Source of the DNA: CAVOKN01 sp963696505
Lineage (GTDB): Bacteria; Pseudomonadota; Gammaproteobacteria; Burkholderiales; Rhodocyclaceae
Assembly (NCBI GenBank): GCA_963696505.1
Contig: CAVOKN010000016.1
Coordinates: 1 to 64,000 of the forward strand
Direction: 5' to 3'
Length of the DNA stretch: 64,000 bases
The notes below the pieces were generated by a model that was not told the DNA's origin, did not search any database, and saw only the letters and a program-made list of their open reading frames with translations. Made by a program: the position numbers and the translations under genes. Shown piece by piece: positions 7,223 to 17,547 of the stretch. Position 1 is the stretch's first letter; every line of letters starts with the position of its first letter.

Positions 7223-10200
7223 GTGAACACCGACACCAGCCTCAGCGGATACCTCAGGCAGATCAATTGGCGCCTGTGGAGAAGCGGGTTGCCGCGCATG
7301 GACTCGGGCGAAGAACCGCCGCTGCGATCGGAATTGTTCAGTGCCGATCAGATGGCGCAGCACGGCAAGGCGCTGGCGGGATCGCACAAGCTCTCGGAGG
7401 GGCGCGCAGCGGACCATCTGCTGGCCCGCCTGGCGTCGAACGAAAGCGTTCTGGTCGGCGTGTGCAAACTGCTTGCCACGGTGGCCACGGAGAACCGCCG
7501 CATCACGCCGGCAGGGGAATGGCTGCTCGACAACTTCTATCTCATCGAAGAGCAGATCCGCACCGCCAAGCGGCACCTGCCAAAGGGCTACAGCCGGGAA
7601 CTTCCCCGTCTTGATTCCGCAACTGCGGAGCCATCGGCGCAGCGTCCGCGCGTCTATGCCATAGCGCTGGAGGCGGTCGCCCATGGCGATGGCCGCGTGG
7701 ACACTGAAAGTCTCAGCCGCTTCGTGGCGGCCTACCAGACTGTCACGGCGCTGAAGCTCGGGGAGTTGTGGGCGATCCCGATCATGCTGCGGTTGGCGCT
7801 GATCGAGAATCTGCGTCGCGTCGGCGTGCGCATCGCCGACGGCTGGGTCGAGCGCAACCAGGCGGATGCCTGGGCCGACCAGATGACCGAGACGGCGAAG
7901 AAGGATCCGAAGAGCCTGATCCTGCTGATTGCCGACATGGCGCGCTCGAATCCTCCGATGGTCGGCGCGTTCGTCGCGGAACTGGCGCGCCGCCTGCAGG
8001 GGCGCGGCCCGGCCCTGGCCCTGCCGTTGACGTGGATCGAACAGCGACTCTCGGAATCGGGTCTGACGATCGAGCAGTTGGTGCAGTCGGAGAACAGGCA
8101 GCAGGCCGCCGATCAGGTTTCGATCAGCAACAGCATCGGCAGCCTTCGGGTTCTGGGCGCAATCGACTGGCGCGAGTTCGTCGAGAGCCTGAGCATCGTC
8201 GAGCAGACCTTGCTGGAGGATCCAGCCGGCGTCCATGGCAGGATGGACTTCGCGACCCGCGATCGCTATCGCCATGCAACGGAGCGCATCGCGACGCAGG
8301 CCCGTATGCCCGAGGGCGAAGTCGCCCGCCTGACGGTCGAACTGGCGCGCGCCGCGGCGGCCAGGGACGTTGGCGGCGGCACCGATGCGCGTGCCGCTCA
8401 CGTCGGTTATTACCTGATCGACAAGGGGCTGCCTGTATTGGAGCGGGCGGCCCGCGTTCGGCAGACTTGGATGGGATCCTTGCGCAGCGCGGCACAGCGG
8501 TCCCCGTTGCTCCTCTATCTGGGCGGCGTTGCTCTAATCACGGCGATCGTCACCGGCAGCCTGATGCTGCAGGCGCGTGCCAGCGTTCCGCCAGGTGGGG
8601 TTTCCGCAGGTGCGTTCGATCTCGCTCTGATCGCGATTGGCATGTTCTTGCTGCTGGGCGCGAGTCAGTTGGCGGTGGCGCTGGTGAACTGGCTGGCCAC
8701 CCTGGTGGCGACGCCCCACGCGCTGCCCAGAATGGACTACTCGAAGGGGATCCCGCCGCAACTGCGCACGCTGGTGGTGGTTCCGACCATGCTCACCAGT
8801 GCTTCCGGCGTCGAGGATCTGATCGAGGCCCTGGAAGTCAGGTTTCTGGCGAATCGCGATCAGCACCTTCACTTCGGGCTGTTGACCGACCTGCGCGATG
8901 CGCACCAGGAATCCCTCGTCGAGGACGACGCGCTGGTGCAACTGGCCCGGACGCGGATCGAGGAACTGAACGCGAAGTATCCCCGCGGCGCCGAAACGGC
9001 AGAGGCCGATATCTTCTTCCTGTTCCATCGCCCGCGGCGCTGGAATCCGCAGGAGCGGATCTGGATGGGCTACGAGCGCAAGCGTGGCAAGTTGGCGGAC
9101 TTGAACGCGCGGCTGCGTGGCGGCACGGGTAGCGCTTCCGCGGATGGTTTCTCGCTCGTTGTCGGTGACGCGACCGCTCTGTCCAATGTGAAGTACGTCA
9201 TCACCCTGGACACTGATACGCAGCTTCCCCGCGATGCGGCGCGGCAGTTTGTCGGCGCCATGGCGCACCCGCTCAATCGCCCCCGCTATGACGCAGCGCG
9301 GGGGCGCGTCACCGAGGGCTACGGCATCCTGCAACCGCGTGTGGCGATCAGTCTGCCGGGGACCAACCGCTCGCGCTATGCGCGGCTGTACGGGGGGGAA
9401 CCGGGCATCGATCCGTACACACGGGCGGTCTCGGACGTCTATCAGGATGCCTTCGGCGAAGGTTCGTTCATCGGCAAGGGCATCTACGACGTCGATGCCT
9501 TCGAGCAGGCCCTCGGCGGGCGCTTCCCCGAGAACCGGATACTCAGCCACGATCTTCTCGAGGGGTGTTACGCCCGCGCCGGTCTGTTGAGCGATGTGCA
9601 GTTGTACGAGGACTACCCGGCCCGTTACAGCGCCGACGTGAGCCGCCGCCACCGCTGGATTCGCGGCGATTGGCAGCTCGCTGGGTGGCTGCTGAGACGG
9701 GTGCCCTCCTGTCCTGCACCTCTGCCCCAGGCGGGCGAGGGGGGTGTGGCGAATTGCGGTGCGCGTTCCATGGAGCGCAATTCACTGTCGGTGCTGTCCC
9801 AATGGAAACTGATCGACAATCTGCGGCGCAGTCTGGTGCCTGCGGCCCTGACCCTGCTGCTGCTGGCAGGATGGGCCCTGCTGTCGCCGGCATGGCTGTG
9901 GACCCTCGCAGTGATCGCGTTCCTGCTGATTCCCTCGCTGTGCGCAGCCGCACTGGACCTGCTGCGCAAGCCGGAAGAAGTCTTGCTGCGACAGCACCTC
10001 GCGGCTGTCGCGCGCTCGGGCTCCCGTCAGATGAAGCAGGTGGCGTTCGAGCTTGCCTGTCTGCCCTACGAAGCGTCGTTCAGCCTCGATGCCATCACCC
10101 GCACCGTATGGCGGATGCTGGTTTCGCGCAGAAATATGCTGGAATGGAATCCGTCGAGCGGAGCGGATAACACGCCGCTGCGGCGTGGCAGCAACGACCT

Positions 10201-13200
10201 CGCAGCCGAACTGCGGGCGATGTGGGTGGCGCCTGCCATCGCCGCTGGCGCGGCGATCCATCTGGCAGCATCGGCACCGGCGGCGTTGGTGGCGGCGGGT
10301 CCGATTCTGCTGCTGTGGTTCGCCTCGCCGTTCGTCGTGTGGTGGGTGAGCCGCCCACTGGTGCGTCGCAGGGCGACCCTGACCCTCGAACAGACGCGCT
10401 TTCTGCGCGCGCTGTCCCGCCGCACCTGGGCATTCTTCGACACCTTTGTCGGCCCCCAGGACCACTGGCTGCCGCCCGACAACTATCAGGAGTATCGCGC
10501 TGGCGCAGTCGCGCATCGCACCTCGCCGACCAACATGGGGCTGGCGTTGCTGGCGAATCTGTCCGCCTACGACTTCGGCTACATCCCGTGCGGTCTGCTC
10601 GTCGAGCGCACCGCGAACACCCTGCGCGCGATGGGCGGGCTGGAGCGCTACCGCGGGCATTTCTACAACTGGTACGACACCCAGACCCTGCAGCCGCTGT
10701 CACCGCAGTACGTGTCGACGGTGGATAGCGGCAATCTCGCCGGCCACCTGCTGACGCTGCGCGCCGGCCTGCTGGCGCTCGGCGATGACAGGATAGTGGG
10801 CGCGCGGTTGTTCGACGGCCTGAGCGATACCCTAGGCATTCTTGCCGCCACGGCCGACCCGGAGGACCGGGTGGCAGCGGCCCGCCTGGCGGCGTTCCGC
10901 ACCGAACTGGAATCCGCATCGGTCACTTTCGGGCACACCCTCGCGGCGGCGCAATCGTCCCTTTCCCGACTGGCTGCAGGCGCCGCAATCCTGGTCGCCC
11001 AGGCAGTGAATGAGCCCGAGGTCGAGGCCGACACCGCGCCCCAAGGCGATGCGACCGCAGGCGAGGCGGGATGGGCACAGGCCCTTGCCCGGCAATGCCG
11101 TGAGGCGCTCGACGAGCTGACCCTCTTTGCAGACAGTTCCGCGGCTGACGCGATCCCGACGCTGCGCGAACTGGCCAGGGCAGGGAACGCCCGCGCCGCG
11201 GAGCGGCTGGCAGAGATCGGCGACCTGGCACGGCAATGCGCCGAACTTGCGCGCATGGAGTACGACTTCCTGTTCGACAAGACGCGCAATCTGCTGAGCA
11301 TCGGCTACAGCGTCGCCGAGCGGCGGGCGGACGCGAGTTACTACGACCTGCTGGCCTCGGAAGCGCGCCTGTCCAGCTTCGTCGCCATCGCCCAGGGACA
11401 CCTGCCACAGGCGAGCTGGTTCGCCTTGGGGCGCCTGCTCACCGGCACCGGCGGCGAGCCGGTTCTGCTGTCGTGGAGCGGTTCGATGTTCGAGTACCTG
11501 ATGCCGTTGCTGGTGATGCCGACCTACGGCAACACGCTGCTCGACCAGACCTGCAAGGCCGCGGTGGCCAGGCAGATCGAGTACGGCAGGCAGCGCGGCG
11601 TGCCCTGGGGCATTTCGGAATCCGGCTACAACACGGTGGATGTGCACCTCAATTACCAGTACCGCGCCTTCGGTGTGCCGGGCCTGGGTCTCAAGCGCGG
11701 ACTGGCCGACGATCTGGTCATCGCGCCCTATGCCAGCGTACTGGCGCTGATGGTGGCCCCCGAGGAGGCGTGCCTGAATCTGCAGCGACTCGCTGCCGAC
11801 GGTTTGATCGGCAAATACGGCTTCTTCGAAGCGATCGACTACACCCCGGCGCGGCAGCGGCGCGGGCAATCGAGCGCGGTGGTACGGGCCTTCATGGCCC
11901 ATCACCAGGGCATGAGCCTGCTTGCGCTGGCCTATCTGCTGCTGGAGCGCCCGATGCAGCGGCGCTTCGAGTCGGACCGATTGTTCCAGGCGGTCATGCT
12001 GCTGCTTCAGGAGCGGATTCCCAAGGCCACGAGCTTGTTCTCGCACACGGCCCAACTGTCCGAGGTGCGCGCCATCCCGGTTGCCGCTCAGGCGCCGATC
12101 CGGGTCTTCAGCAGCCCCGACACGCCGACGCCCGAGGTGCAGTTGTTGTCGAACGGCCGCTATCACGTCATGGTCACCAATGCGGGCGGCGGCTACAGCC
12201 GCTGGAAGGATCTCGCGGTCACGCGCTGGCGCGAGGACGGAACCTGCGACAACTGGGGCACGTTCTGCTATCTGCGCGAGGTCGCGAGCGGGGTGTACTG
12301 GTTCACCGCCCACCAGCCGACGCTCAAGCCGGCGCAGAGCTACGAGGCGATCTTCTCCGAGGGGCGCGCCGAGTTCCGCCGCCGCGATTCCATTCGCGCC
12401 GGCGAAGCCGACGGTGGCGATTTCGAAACGCATACCGAGATCGTGGTGTCGCCCGAGGATGACATCGAACTGCGTCGCGTGCGCATCATCAACCGATCGC
12501 GCAGGCGGCGGCAGATCGACATCACCAGTTATGCCGAAGTGGTGATCGCGCCGCCGGCCGCGGACGCCCTGCATCCGGCCTTCAGCAAGCTGTTCGTGCA
12601 GACCGAGATCCTGCCGGAGCGGCGCGCGATCCTGTGCACGCGCCGGCCGCGCTCGATCGGCGAGCAGGCGCCGTGGATGCTGCACCTGATGGCGGTGCAT
12701 GGTGTGGATGTCGGCGCCGTGTCTTACGAGACGGATCGGTCGCGCTTCATCGGCCGCACCAGGAACACCGCCGCTCCCCAGGCACTGACTATTCCGGGGG
12801 CGCTCTCCGGCAGCGCGGGTTCGGTGCTCGATCCGATCGTTGCCATTCGCTGCGGGTTGGCACTCGACCCGGAGCAATCGGTCGTCATCGACATCGTGTC
12901 AGGCATGGCCGAGAGCCGCGATCTGGCGCTGTGCCTGGTGGAGAAGTACCAGGACCGGCATCTGGCGGACCGCGTCTTCGACCTGGCGTGGACCCACAGC
13001 CAGGTGGTGCTGCGCCAGCTCAACGCCAGCGAGGCCGACACGCAGCTTCACGCCCGTCTGGCGAGTCCAGTCATCTATGCAAGCGCCGGGCTGCGTGCCG
13101 ATCCCGCCCTGCTCATCAGGAATCGCCGCGGGCAGTCGGGGCTGTGGGCCTACGCCATTTCCGGCGACCTGCCGATCGTGCTGCTGCAGATCGGCGACGC

Positions 13201-16033
13201 GGCCAACATCGATCTCGTGCGCCAGCTCGTGCAGGCCCACGCCTACTGGCGCCTGAAGGGTCTGGCGGTGGATCTGGTGATCTGGAACGAGGATCACGCC
13301 GGTTACCGGCAACGCCTGCAGGAGCAGATCATGGGATTGATCGCCTCCGGCATCGAGGCACACGTGATCGATCGACCGGGCGGCATCTTCGTGCGGCCAG
13401 CAGACCAGATATCGAGCGAGGACCGCATCCTGCTCCAGGCGGTGGCGCGCGTCGTCATCACCGACGGCCGGGGTACGCTGGAGGAACAACTCGACCATAG
13501 GCGTCTGGCGCCGCCGCGCGCCCCGCGCTTTTCGCCGACCCGGACCTATCGTGCCGAGACCCGAGCAGGCCCTGCTCCTGACGCGGCTGCTGTCATCGCC
13601 CAGGAACGCCACGACCTGATTCTTTTCAACGGGCTGGGCGGCTTCACCCCCGACGGGCGGGAATACGTCATGGGCCTGGCTCCGGGTCGGGTGACGCCGG
13701 CACCGTGGGTGAACGTCCTGGCGAATCCGCACTTCGGGACGCTCGTCTCGGAGAGCGGCGCCGCCTACACCTGGAGCGAGAACGCCCACGAATTCCGTCT
13801 CTCGCCCTGGCACAACGATCCGGTGAGCGATGCGAGCGGCGAAGCCCTGTACCTGCGCGACGAGGAAACCGGCCATTTCTGGTCCGCCACGCCGCTGCCT
13901 GCCGGTGCCGCCGCGGCGCACTACGCTTCCCGCCATGGATTCGGCTACAGCGTCTTCGAGCACCGTTGCGATGGCATTCGCAGCGAGCTGTGGATCTACG
14001 TGGCGGTGGACGCGGCGCTCAAGTTCTCGGTGCTGAAGCTGCGCAACGAGTCGGGCCGGGCACGCCGGCTCTCCGCGACCGGCTACGTCGAGTGGGTGCT
14101 GGGCGATCTGCGGCCGAACTCCGCGATGCACGTGAGCACCGAGATCGATGCGCAGAGCGGCGCGTTGTATGCGCGCAACCCCTACAACGCCGAGTTTGCC
14201 GATCGGGTTGCCTTCTTCGACGTGGATGACCCGGCGCGCAGCCTGAGCGGCGATCGCGCGGAGTTTCTCGGGCGCAATGGCACGCTGCGCAATCCGGCCG
14301 CGATGAGTCGTTCGCGCCTTGCCGGAACGGTGGGCGCGGGCCTCGATCCCTGCGCAGCGATCCAGGTGAGTATCGACCTGGCCGACGGGCAGGAGCGCGA
14401 CATCGTCTTCCGGCTTGGCGTCGGACGCAATGCCGATGACGCCGGCAATCTGGTGCAGCGTTTTCGTGGATCCGGTGCCGCGCGCGACGCGCTCGAAGCG
14501 GTGTGGCAGCACTGGAACCACACTCTTGGCGCGGTGCAGGTGGAAACCCCCGATGCGTCCATCAACGTGCTGGCCAACGGCTGGCTGGTGTACCAGACGC
14601 TGTCGTGTCGTGTCTGGGCACGCAGCGGCTTCTACCAGTCGGGTGGCGCCTTCGGTTTCCGCGACCAGTTGCAGGACGCGATGGCGCTGGTCCACACCGA
14701 GCCGGGTCTGCTGCGGCAACACCTGCTGCTGTGTGCGAGCCGCCAGTTCCAGGAGGGGGATGTCCAGCACTGGTGGCATCCTCCGTCCGGCCGCGGCGTG
14801 CGCACGCGCTGCTCGGACGATTACCTGTGGCTGCCGCTGGCCCTGTGCCGCTATGTCGCGAGCAGCGGCGACACCGGCGTGCTGGACGAGCCGGTGCCCT
14901 TCCTGGAAGGGCGCCCGGTCAACCCGGAGGACGACTCCTACTACGACCTGCCCGGCCGCTCCGCCGAGGCGGCCAGCCTCTATCAGCACTGCGTGCGCTC
15001 CGTGGTGCACGGGCTGCGCTTCGGCGAACATGGTCTGCCGCTGATCGGCTCCGGCGACTGGAACGACGGCATGAACCTGGTGGGGATCGGCGGCAAAGGC
15101 GAGAGCGTGTGGCTGGGTTTCTTCCTGTGCGAAGTGCTCAGGCAATTCTCCGGCCTTGCGCGGGCAAAGGGCGACTCCGCCTTCGCCCAACGCTGCGAGG
15201 CGGAGGGCGAGCGGCTGCGCCAGAGCATCGAGCAGCACGGCTGGGATGGTGAGTGGTACCGCCGCGGCTACTTCGACGACGGCACACCGCTCGGCTCGGC
15301 GGGCAGCGCCGAATGCCAGATCGATTCGATTTCGCAGAGTTGGTCTGTGCTGTCCGCGCCGGGCGACGGGACCGGCAGCTTTGCGCGCTCGCGCAGGGCG
15401 ATGCAGGCCGTGGACCAGCGGCTGGTGCAGCGCGAACACGGGCTGATTCAACTTCTCGCCCCGCCTTTCGACAAGTCGGATCTGGACCCCGGCTACATCC
15501 GCGGCTACGTGCCGGGGGTGAGGGAGAACGGCGGGCAATACACCCACGGCGCGATCTGGACGGCGATGGCCTTTGCCGCCCTGGGCGATGCGCGGCGTGC
15601 CTGGGAACTCACGACGATGATCAATCCGGTTAGCCATGCGTCATCGGCGCAGGGTGTGGCCACCTACAAGGTCGAGCCCTACGTGATGGCGGCCGACGTC
15701 TATGCCGTTGCGCCGCACATCGGGCGCGGCGGATGGAGCTGGTACACCGGGTCGGCCGGCTGGATGTACCGGCTTGTCGTGGAATCGCTGCTGGGTTTGC
15801 GACTGGCCGGGGAACGACTGTATCTGGCGCCCTGCCTGCCCGCGGATTGGCAGAGCTTCACGATCCACTACCGCTATCGGGAGACGGTCTACCACATCGT
15901 CGTGACTCAGACGCACGGTGGCGACGACGGGACGGGCGTTACCGTGGACGGTATCGAACAGCGCGACGGTGCGATCCCGCTGATCGACGACCGCCGGCCG
16001 CACTCGGTCGAGGTGATGGCAGTTTCGCGCTGA
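7223..16033 (+). CDS. ndvB: Cyclic beta-1,2-glucan synthase (NdvB/ChvB type, GT84 + GH94)
   Basis: This 2936-residue inner-membrane enzyme would make periplasmic cyclic beta-1,2-glucan from UDP-glucose: protein-primed elongation, chain-length control, then cyclisation. The order is the family's. An N-terminal cytosolic part is followed by hydrophobic helices near residues 427-450 and 465-495, a glycosyltransferase-84 domain with TLDTDTQLPRDAA (~660) and RHRWIRGDWQ (~810), and more membrane helices near 870-915 and 1005-1045. A glycoamylase-like domain (GISESGYNTVDVHLNYQYRA, ~1465) precedes a C-terminal GH94 phosphorylase-like domain with GSGDWNDGMN (~2610). I choose GTG 7223 (VNTDTSLSGYL) behind GGAAAGGGC; the frame is open from 7031, but those residues are not protein-like. 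An in-frame repeat (9701-9776) is inserted after the GT84 QxxRW-like motif. No transporter (NdvA) gene is adjacent. Confidence 0.93.
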   Translation: MNTDTSLSGYLRQINWRLWRSGLPRMDSGEEPPLRSELFSADQMAQHGKALAGSHKLSEGRAADHLLARLASNESVLVGVCKLLATVATENRRITPAGEWLLDNFYLIEEQIRTAKRHLPKGYSRELPRLDSATAEPSAQRPRVYAIALEAVAHGDGRVDTESLSRFVAAYQTVTALKLGELWAIPIMLRLALIENLRRVGVRIADGWVERNQADAWADQMTETAKKDPKSLILLIADMARSNPPMVGAFVAELARRLQGRGPALALPLTWIEQRLSESGLTIEQLVQSENRQQAADQVSISNSIGSLRVLGAIDWREFVESLSIVEQTLLEDPAGVHGRMDFATRDRYRHATERIATQARMPEGEVARLTVELARAAAARDVGGGTDARAAHVGYYLIDKGLPVLERAARVRQTWMGSLRSAAQRSPLLLYLGGVALITAIVTGSLMLQARASVPPGGVSAGAFDLALIAIGMFLLLGASQLAVALVNWLATLVATPHALPRMDYSKGIPPQLRTLVVVPTMLTSASGVEDLIEALEVRFLANRDQHLHFGLLTDLRDAHQESLVEDDALVQLARTRIEELNAKYPRGAETAEADIFFLFHRPRRWNPQERIWMGYERKRGKLADLNARLRGGTGSASADGFSLVVGDATALSNVKYVITLDTDTQLPRDAARQFVGAMAHPLNRPRYDAARGRVTEGYGILQPRVAISLPGTNRSRYARLYGGEPGIDPYTRAVSDVYQDAFGEGSFIGKGIYDVDAFEQALGGRFPENRILSHDLLEGCYARAGLLSDVQLYEDYPARYSADVSRRHRWIRGDWQLAGWLLRRVPSCPAPLPQAGEGGVANCGARSMERNSLSVLSQWKLIDNLRRSLVPAALTLLLLAGWALLSPAWLWTLAVIAFLLIPSLCAAALDLLRKPEEVLLRQHLAAVARSGSRQMKQVAFELACLPYEASFSLDAITRTVWRMLVSRRNMLEWNPSSGADNTPLRRGSNDLAAELRAMWVAPAIAAGAAIHLAASAPAALVAAGPILLLWFASPFVVWWVSRPLVRRRATLTLEQTRFLRALSRRTWAFFDTFVGPQDHWLPPDNYQEYRAGAVAHRTSPTNMGLALLANLSAYDFGYIPCGLLVERTANTLRAMGGLERYRGHFYNWYDTQTLQPLSPQYVSTVDSGNLAGHLLTLRAGLLALGDDRIVGARLFDGLSDTLGILAATADPEDRVAAARLAAFRTELESASVTFGHTLAAAQSSLSRLAAGAAILVAQAVNEPEVEADTAPQGDATAGEAGWAQALARQCREALDELTLFADSSAADAIPTLRELARAGNARAAERLAEIGDLARQCAELARMEYDFLFDKTRNLLSIGYSVAERRADASYYDLLASEARLSSFVAIAQGHLPQASWFALGRLLTGTGGEPVLLSWSGSMFEYLMPLLVMPTYGNTLLDQTCKAAVARQIEYGRQRGVPWGISESGYNTVDVHLNYQYRAFGVPGLGLKRGLADDLVIAPYASVLALMVAPEEACLNLQRLAADGLIGKYGFFEAIDYTPARQRRGQSSAVVRAFMAHHQGMSLLALAYLLLERPMQRRFESDRLFQAVMLLLQERIPKATSLFSHTAQLSEVRAIPVAAQAPIRVFSSPDTPTPEVQLLSNGRYHVMVTNAGGGYSRWKDLAVTRWREDGTCDNWGTFCYLREVASGVYWFTAHQPTLKPAQSYEAIFSEGRAEFRRRDSIRAGEADGGDFETHTEIVVSPEDDIELRRVRIINRSRRRRQIDITSYAEVVIAPPAADALHPAFSKLFVQTEILPERRAILCTRRPRSIGEQAPWMLHLMAVHGVDVGAVSYETDRSRFIGRTRNTAAPQALTIPGALSGSAGSVLDPIVAIRCGLALDPEQSVVIDIVSGMAESRDLALCLVEKYQDRHLADRVFDLAWTHSQVVLRQLNASEADTQLHARLASPVIYASAGLRADPALLIRNRRGQSGLWAYAISGDLPIVLLQIGDAANIDLVRQLVQAHAYWRLKGLAVDLVIWNEDHAGYRQRLQEQIMGLIASGIEAHVIDRPGGIFVRPADQISSEDRILLQAVARVVITDGRGTLEEQLDHRRLAPPRAPRFSPTRTYRAETRAGPAPDAAAVIAQERHDLILFNGLGGFTPDGREYVMGLAPGRVTPAPWVNVLANPHFGTLVSESGAAYTWSENAHEFRLSPWHNDPVSDASGEALYLRDEETGHFWSATPLPAGAAAAHYASRHGFGYSVFEHRCDGIRSELWIYVAVDAALKFSVLKLRNESGRARRLSATGYVEWVLGDLRPNSAMHVSTEIDAQSGALYARNPYNAEFADRVAFFDVDDPARSLSGDRAEFLGRNGTLRNPAAMSRSRLAGTVGAGLDPCAAIQVSIDLADGQERDIVFRLGVGRNADDAGNLVQRFRGSGAARDALEAVWQHWNHTLGAVQVETPDASINVLANGWLVYQTLSCRVWARSGFYQSGGAFGFRDQLQDAMALVHTEPGLLRQHLLLCASRQFQEGDVQHWWHPPSGRGVRTRCSDDYLWLPLALCRYVASSGDTGVLDEPVPFLEGRPVNPEDDSYYDLPGRSAEAASLYQHCVRSVVHGLRFGEHGLPLIGSGDWNDGMNLVGIGGKGESVWLGFFLCEVLRQFSGLARAKGDSAFAQRCEAEGERLRQSIEQHGWDGEWYRRGYFDDGTPLGSAGSAECQIDSISQSWSVLSAPGDGTGSFARSRRAMQAVDQRLVQREHGLIQLLAPPFDKSDLDPGYIRGYVPGVRENGGQYTHGAIWTAMAFAALGDARRAWELTTMINPVSHASSAQGVATYKVEPYVMAADVYAVAPHIGRGGWSWYTGSAGWMYRLVVESLLGLRLAGERLYLAPCLPADWQSFTIHYRYRETVYHIVVTQTHGGDDGTGVTVDGIEQRDGAIPLIDDRRPHSVEVMAVSR
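9701..9776 (+). repeat. In-frame interspersed repeat inside the glucan synthase gene
   Basis: Within the GT84 domain, after ...GDWQLAGWLLRRV, a stretch encodes PSCPAPLPQAGEGGVANCGA before the family sequence resumes at SLSVLSQWKLIDNLRRSLV. Its DNA (cacctctgccccaggcgggc, then gaggggggtg) matches in reverse orientation the noncoding element at 44485-44530 (caccccaactccccgcaggc, then gggggaggg). Repeats of this kind, read as PLPQAGEG, are scattered palindromes in many proteobacteria. Homologues join the flanks with a short loop, so ~20-25 residues are extra. The boundaries are approximate. Confidence 0.65.
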
Positions 16034-16151
16034 TCGGGGACGGCTCGCGCCGGGGCGGGGGCGCATGCGTCGGGAAGCCTGCCTCATCGCGAGAAAGGGC
16101 CAGGCCGCTGCGAGCCATATTGCATGACGATGCCACGGGGATCGGCAATAC

Positions 16152-17372
16152 ATGACCGAACGAGATTACGACATCGTGGTGTACGGCGCGACGGGCTTTG
16201 TCGGCCGGCTGGCGGCCGAATACCTTGCTCACCGTATGCCCGGCGGGACGCTGCGCTGGGCGATCGCGGGGCGCAACCGCAGTAGGCTGGAAATCGTCAG
16301 GGAGCATGCTGGCGCTACGCCCGATGTGCTGGTTGCCGATAGCCGCAACCCGTCGGCCGTCGATGCGGTGTGCGCGCGCACGCGGGTTCTGCTCAACACC
16401 GCCGGACCGTTCGCGCTCTACGGCGGATCGGTGGTCGACGCCTGCGTTCGCGCGCAGACCCACTACGTCAACATCACGGGCGAGACGCCGTGGGTGAGGG
16501 GCCTCATCGAGCGCCATCACCAGCGGGCGTCGGCCAACGGCACGCGCATCGTTCCGTGTTGCGGCTTCGACTCGGTGCCGTCCGACCTCGGCAGCTACCT
16601 GACGGTGCGCCGCATGCAGCGCGAATTCGGCGTGCCCTGCGAACAGGTAAAGGGATACTTCCGCATGTCCGGCGGCATCAACGGCGGCACCGTCACCACT
16701 GCCCTGCACGGCTACGAATCCGGCGCCGCGCGGCATCAAAGCGCTCCGTTTCTTCTCGATCCGCGGGATGTGCACAGCAGGATGCAGATCGAGGGCAATC
16801 GCGACGTGGCAGGCACGCTATACGATGCCGATATCGGAAGCTGGGTCGGGCCATTCGTCATGGCCCCGATCAACACCCGCGTGGTGCGCCGCAGTGCCGC
16901 CTTGTTCGACCAGTGGCAAGAAGGCTATGGCCCGGACTTTGCCTATCAGGAGTACGTCAGATACAAGCCGCCGTTCGCGCGCTTGAAGGCCGGTGCGGCC
17001 ACGGCCGGGCTGGGGCTGCTGGCGTGGGCCATGAACAGCGTCACCGGCCGGCGCGTTCTGCAGCGCCTGATGCCGAAGCCGGGCGAGGGGCCTTCGGCGC
17101 GGAGCAGGGAAGCGGGGTGGTTCGTGTGCGAAATGCTGGGCGTTGCCGCGGACGGACGTCGCGTGCATGGCCACATGCGGCATCGGGGCGACCCGTCCAA
17201 TCAGGCAACGGTGCGCTTCGTCTGCGAATCGGCCCTGTGCCTCGCGTTGCACGAGGCCGAACTGCCGGGCGGGCCCGGGAGAGGCGGCGTACTGACGCCG
17301 GCGACCGCCCTCGGCGACGTGCTGGCCGAGCGATTGCGGCAATCGGGTATGCCGATTGAGATAACCGTGTGA
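16152..17372 (+). CDS. Saccharopine dehydrogenase-like NAD(P)-binding oxidoreductase (trans-acting enoyl reductase type)
   Basis: This 406-residue protein opens with a Rossmann fold, YDIVVYGATGFVGRLAAEYL, then RWAIAGRNRSRLE and TRVLLNTAGPFALYGGSVVD. These are signatures of the saccharopine dehydrogenase/trans-acting enoyl reductase family. YVNITGETPWVRGLIERHH and IVPCCGFDSVPSDLGSYL continue the family pattern. The substrate in bacteria outside mycobacteria is not established, so I give only the class. The start at 16152 (MTERDYD) begins directly at the Rossmann strand. It lies 118 bp after ndvB on the same strand; I see no functional link. Confidence 0.85.
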   Translation: MTERDYDIVVYGATGFVGRLAAEYLAHRMPGGTLRWAIAGRNRSRLEIVREHAGATPDVLVADSRNPSAVDAVCARTRVLLNTAGPFALYGGSVVDACVRAQTHYVNITGETPWVRGLIERHHQRASANGTRIVPCCGFDSVPSDLGSYLTVRRMQREFGVPCEQVKGYFRMSGGINGGTVTTALHGYESGAARHQSAPFLLDPRDVHSRMQIEGNRDVAGTLYDADIGSWVGPFVMAPINTRVVRRSAALFDQWQEGYGPDFAYQEYVRYKPPFARLKAGAATAGLGLLAWAMNSVTGRRVLQRLMPKPGEGPSARSREAGWFVCEMLGVAADGRRVHGHMRHRGDPSNQATVRFVCESALCLALHEAELPGGPGRGGVLTPATALGDVLAERLRQSGMPIEITV

Positions 17373-17547
17373 CTGAGCGGGGGAGGCGCAGCGGTATTCC
17401 GGGGTCGCGTCGCGTTTCTACGCGCAAGCGGCAGGGGCGTTGGGTCGAACCTGGCCAGATGGTGCGCAGGTCGCCTGCCCACCGTGATCGCAGTGGCGGT
17501 CACCGGCCCTGCCAGGCGTTGCCACCCGGCAAAACTCCCGGGACTGC

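Noticed and set aside
6867..7226. Open frame whose TGA overlaps the GTG start of ndvB, suggesting a coupled upstream gene
   Set aside because: The translation is rich in Arg, Cys and Pro, has no ribosome-binding site and no family-like segment; the overlap is probably chance.
10832..12877. Long minus-strand frames (681 and 912 codons) inside ndvB
   Set aside because: They are shadows of the GC-rich glucan synthase gene, with no start signals or domain motifs.
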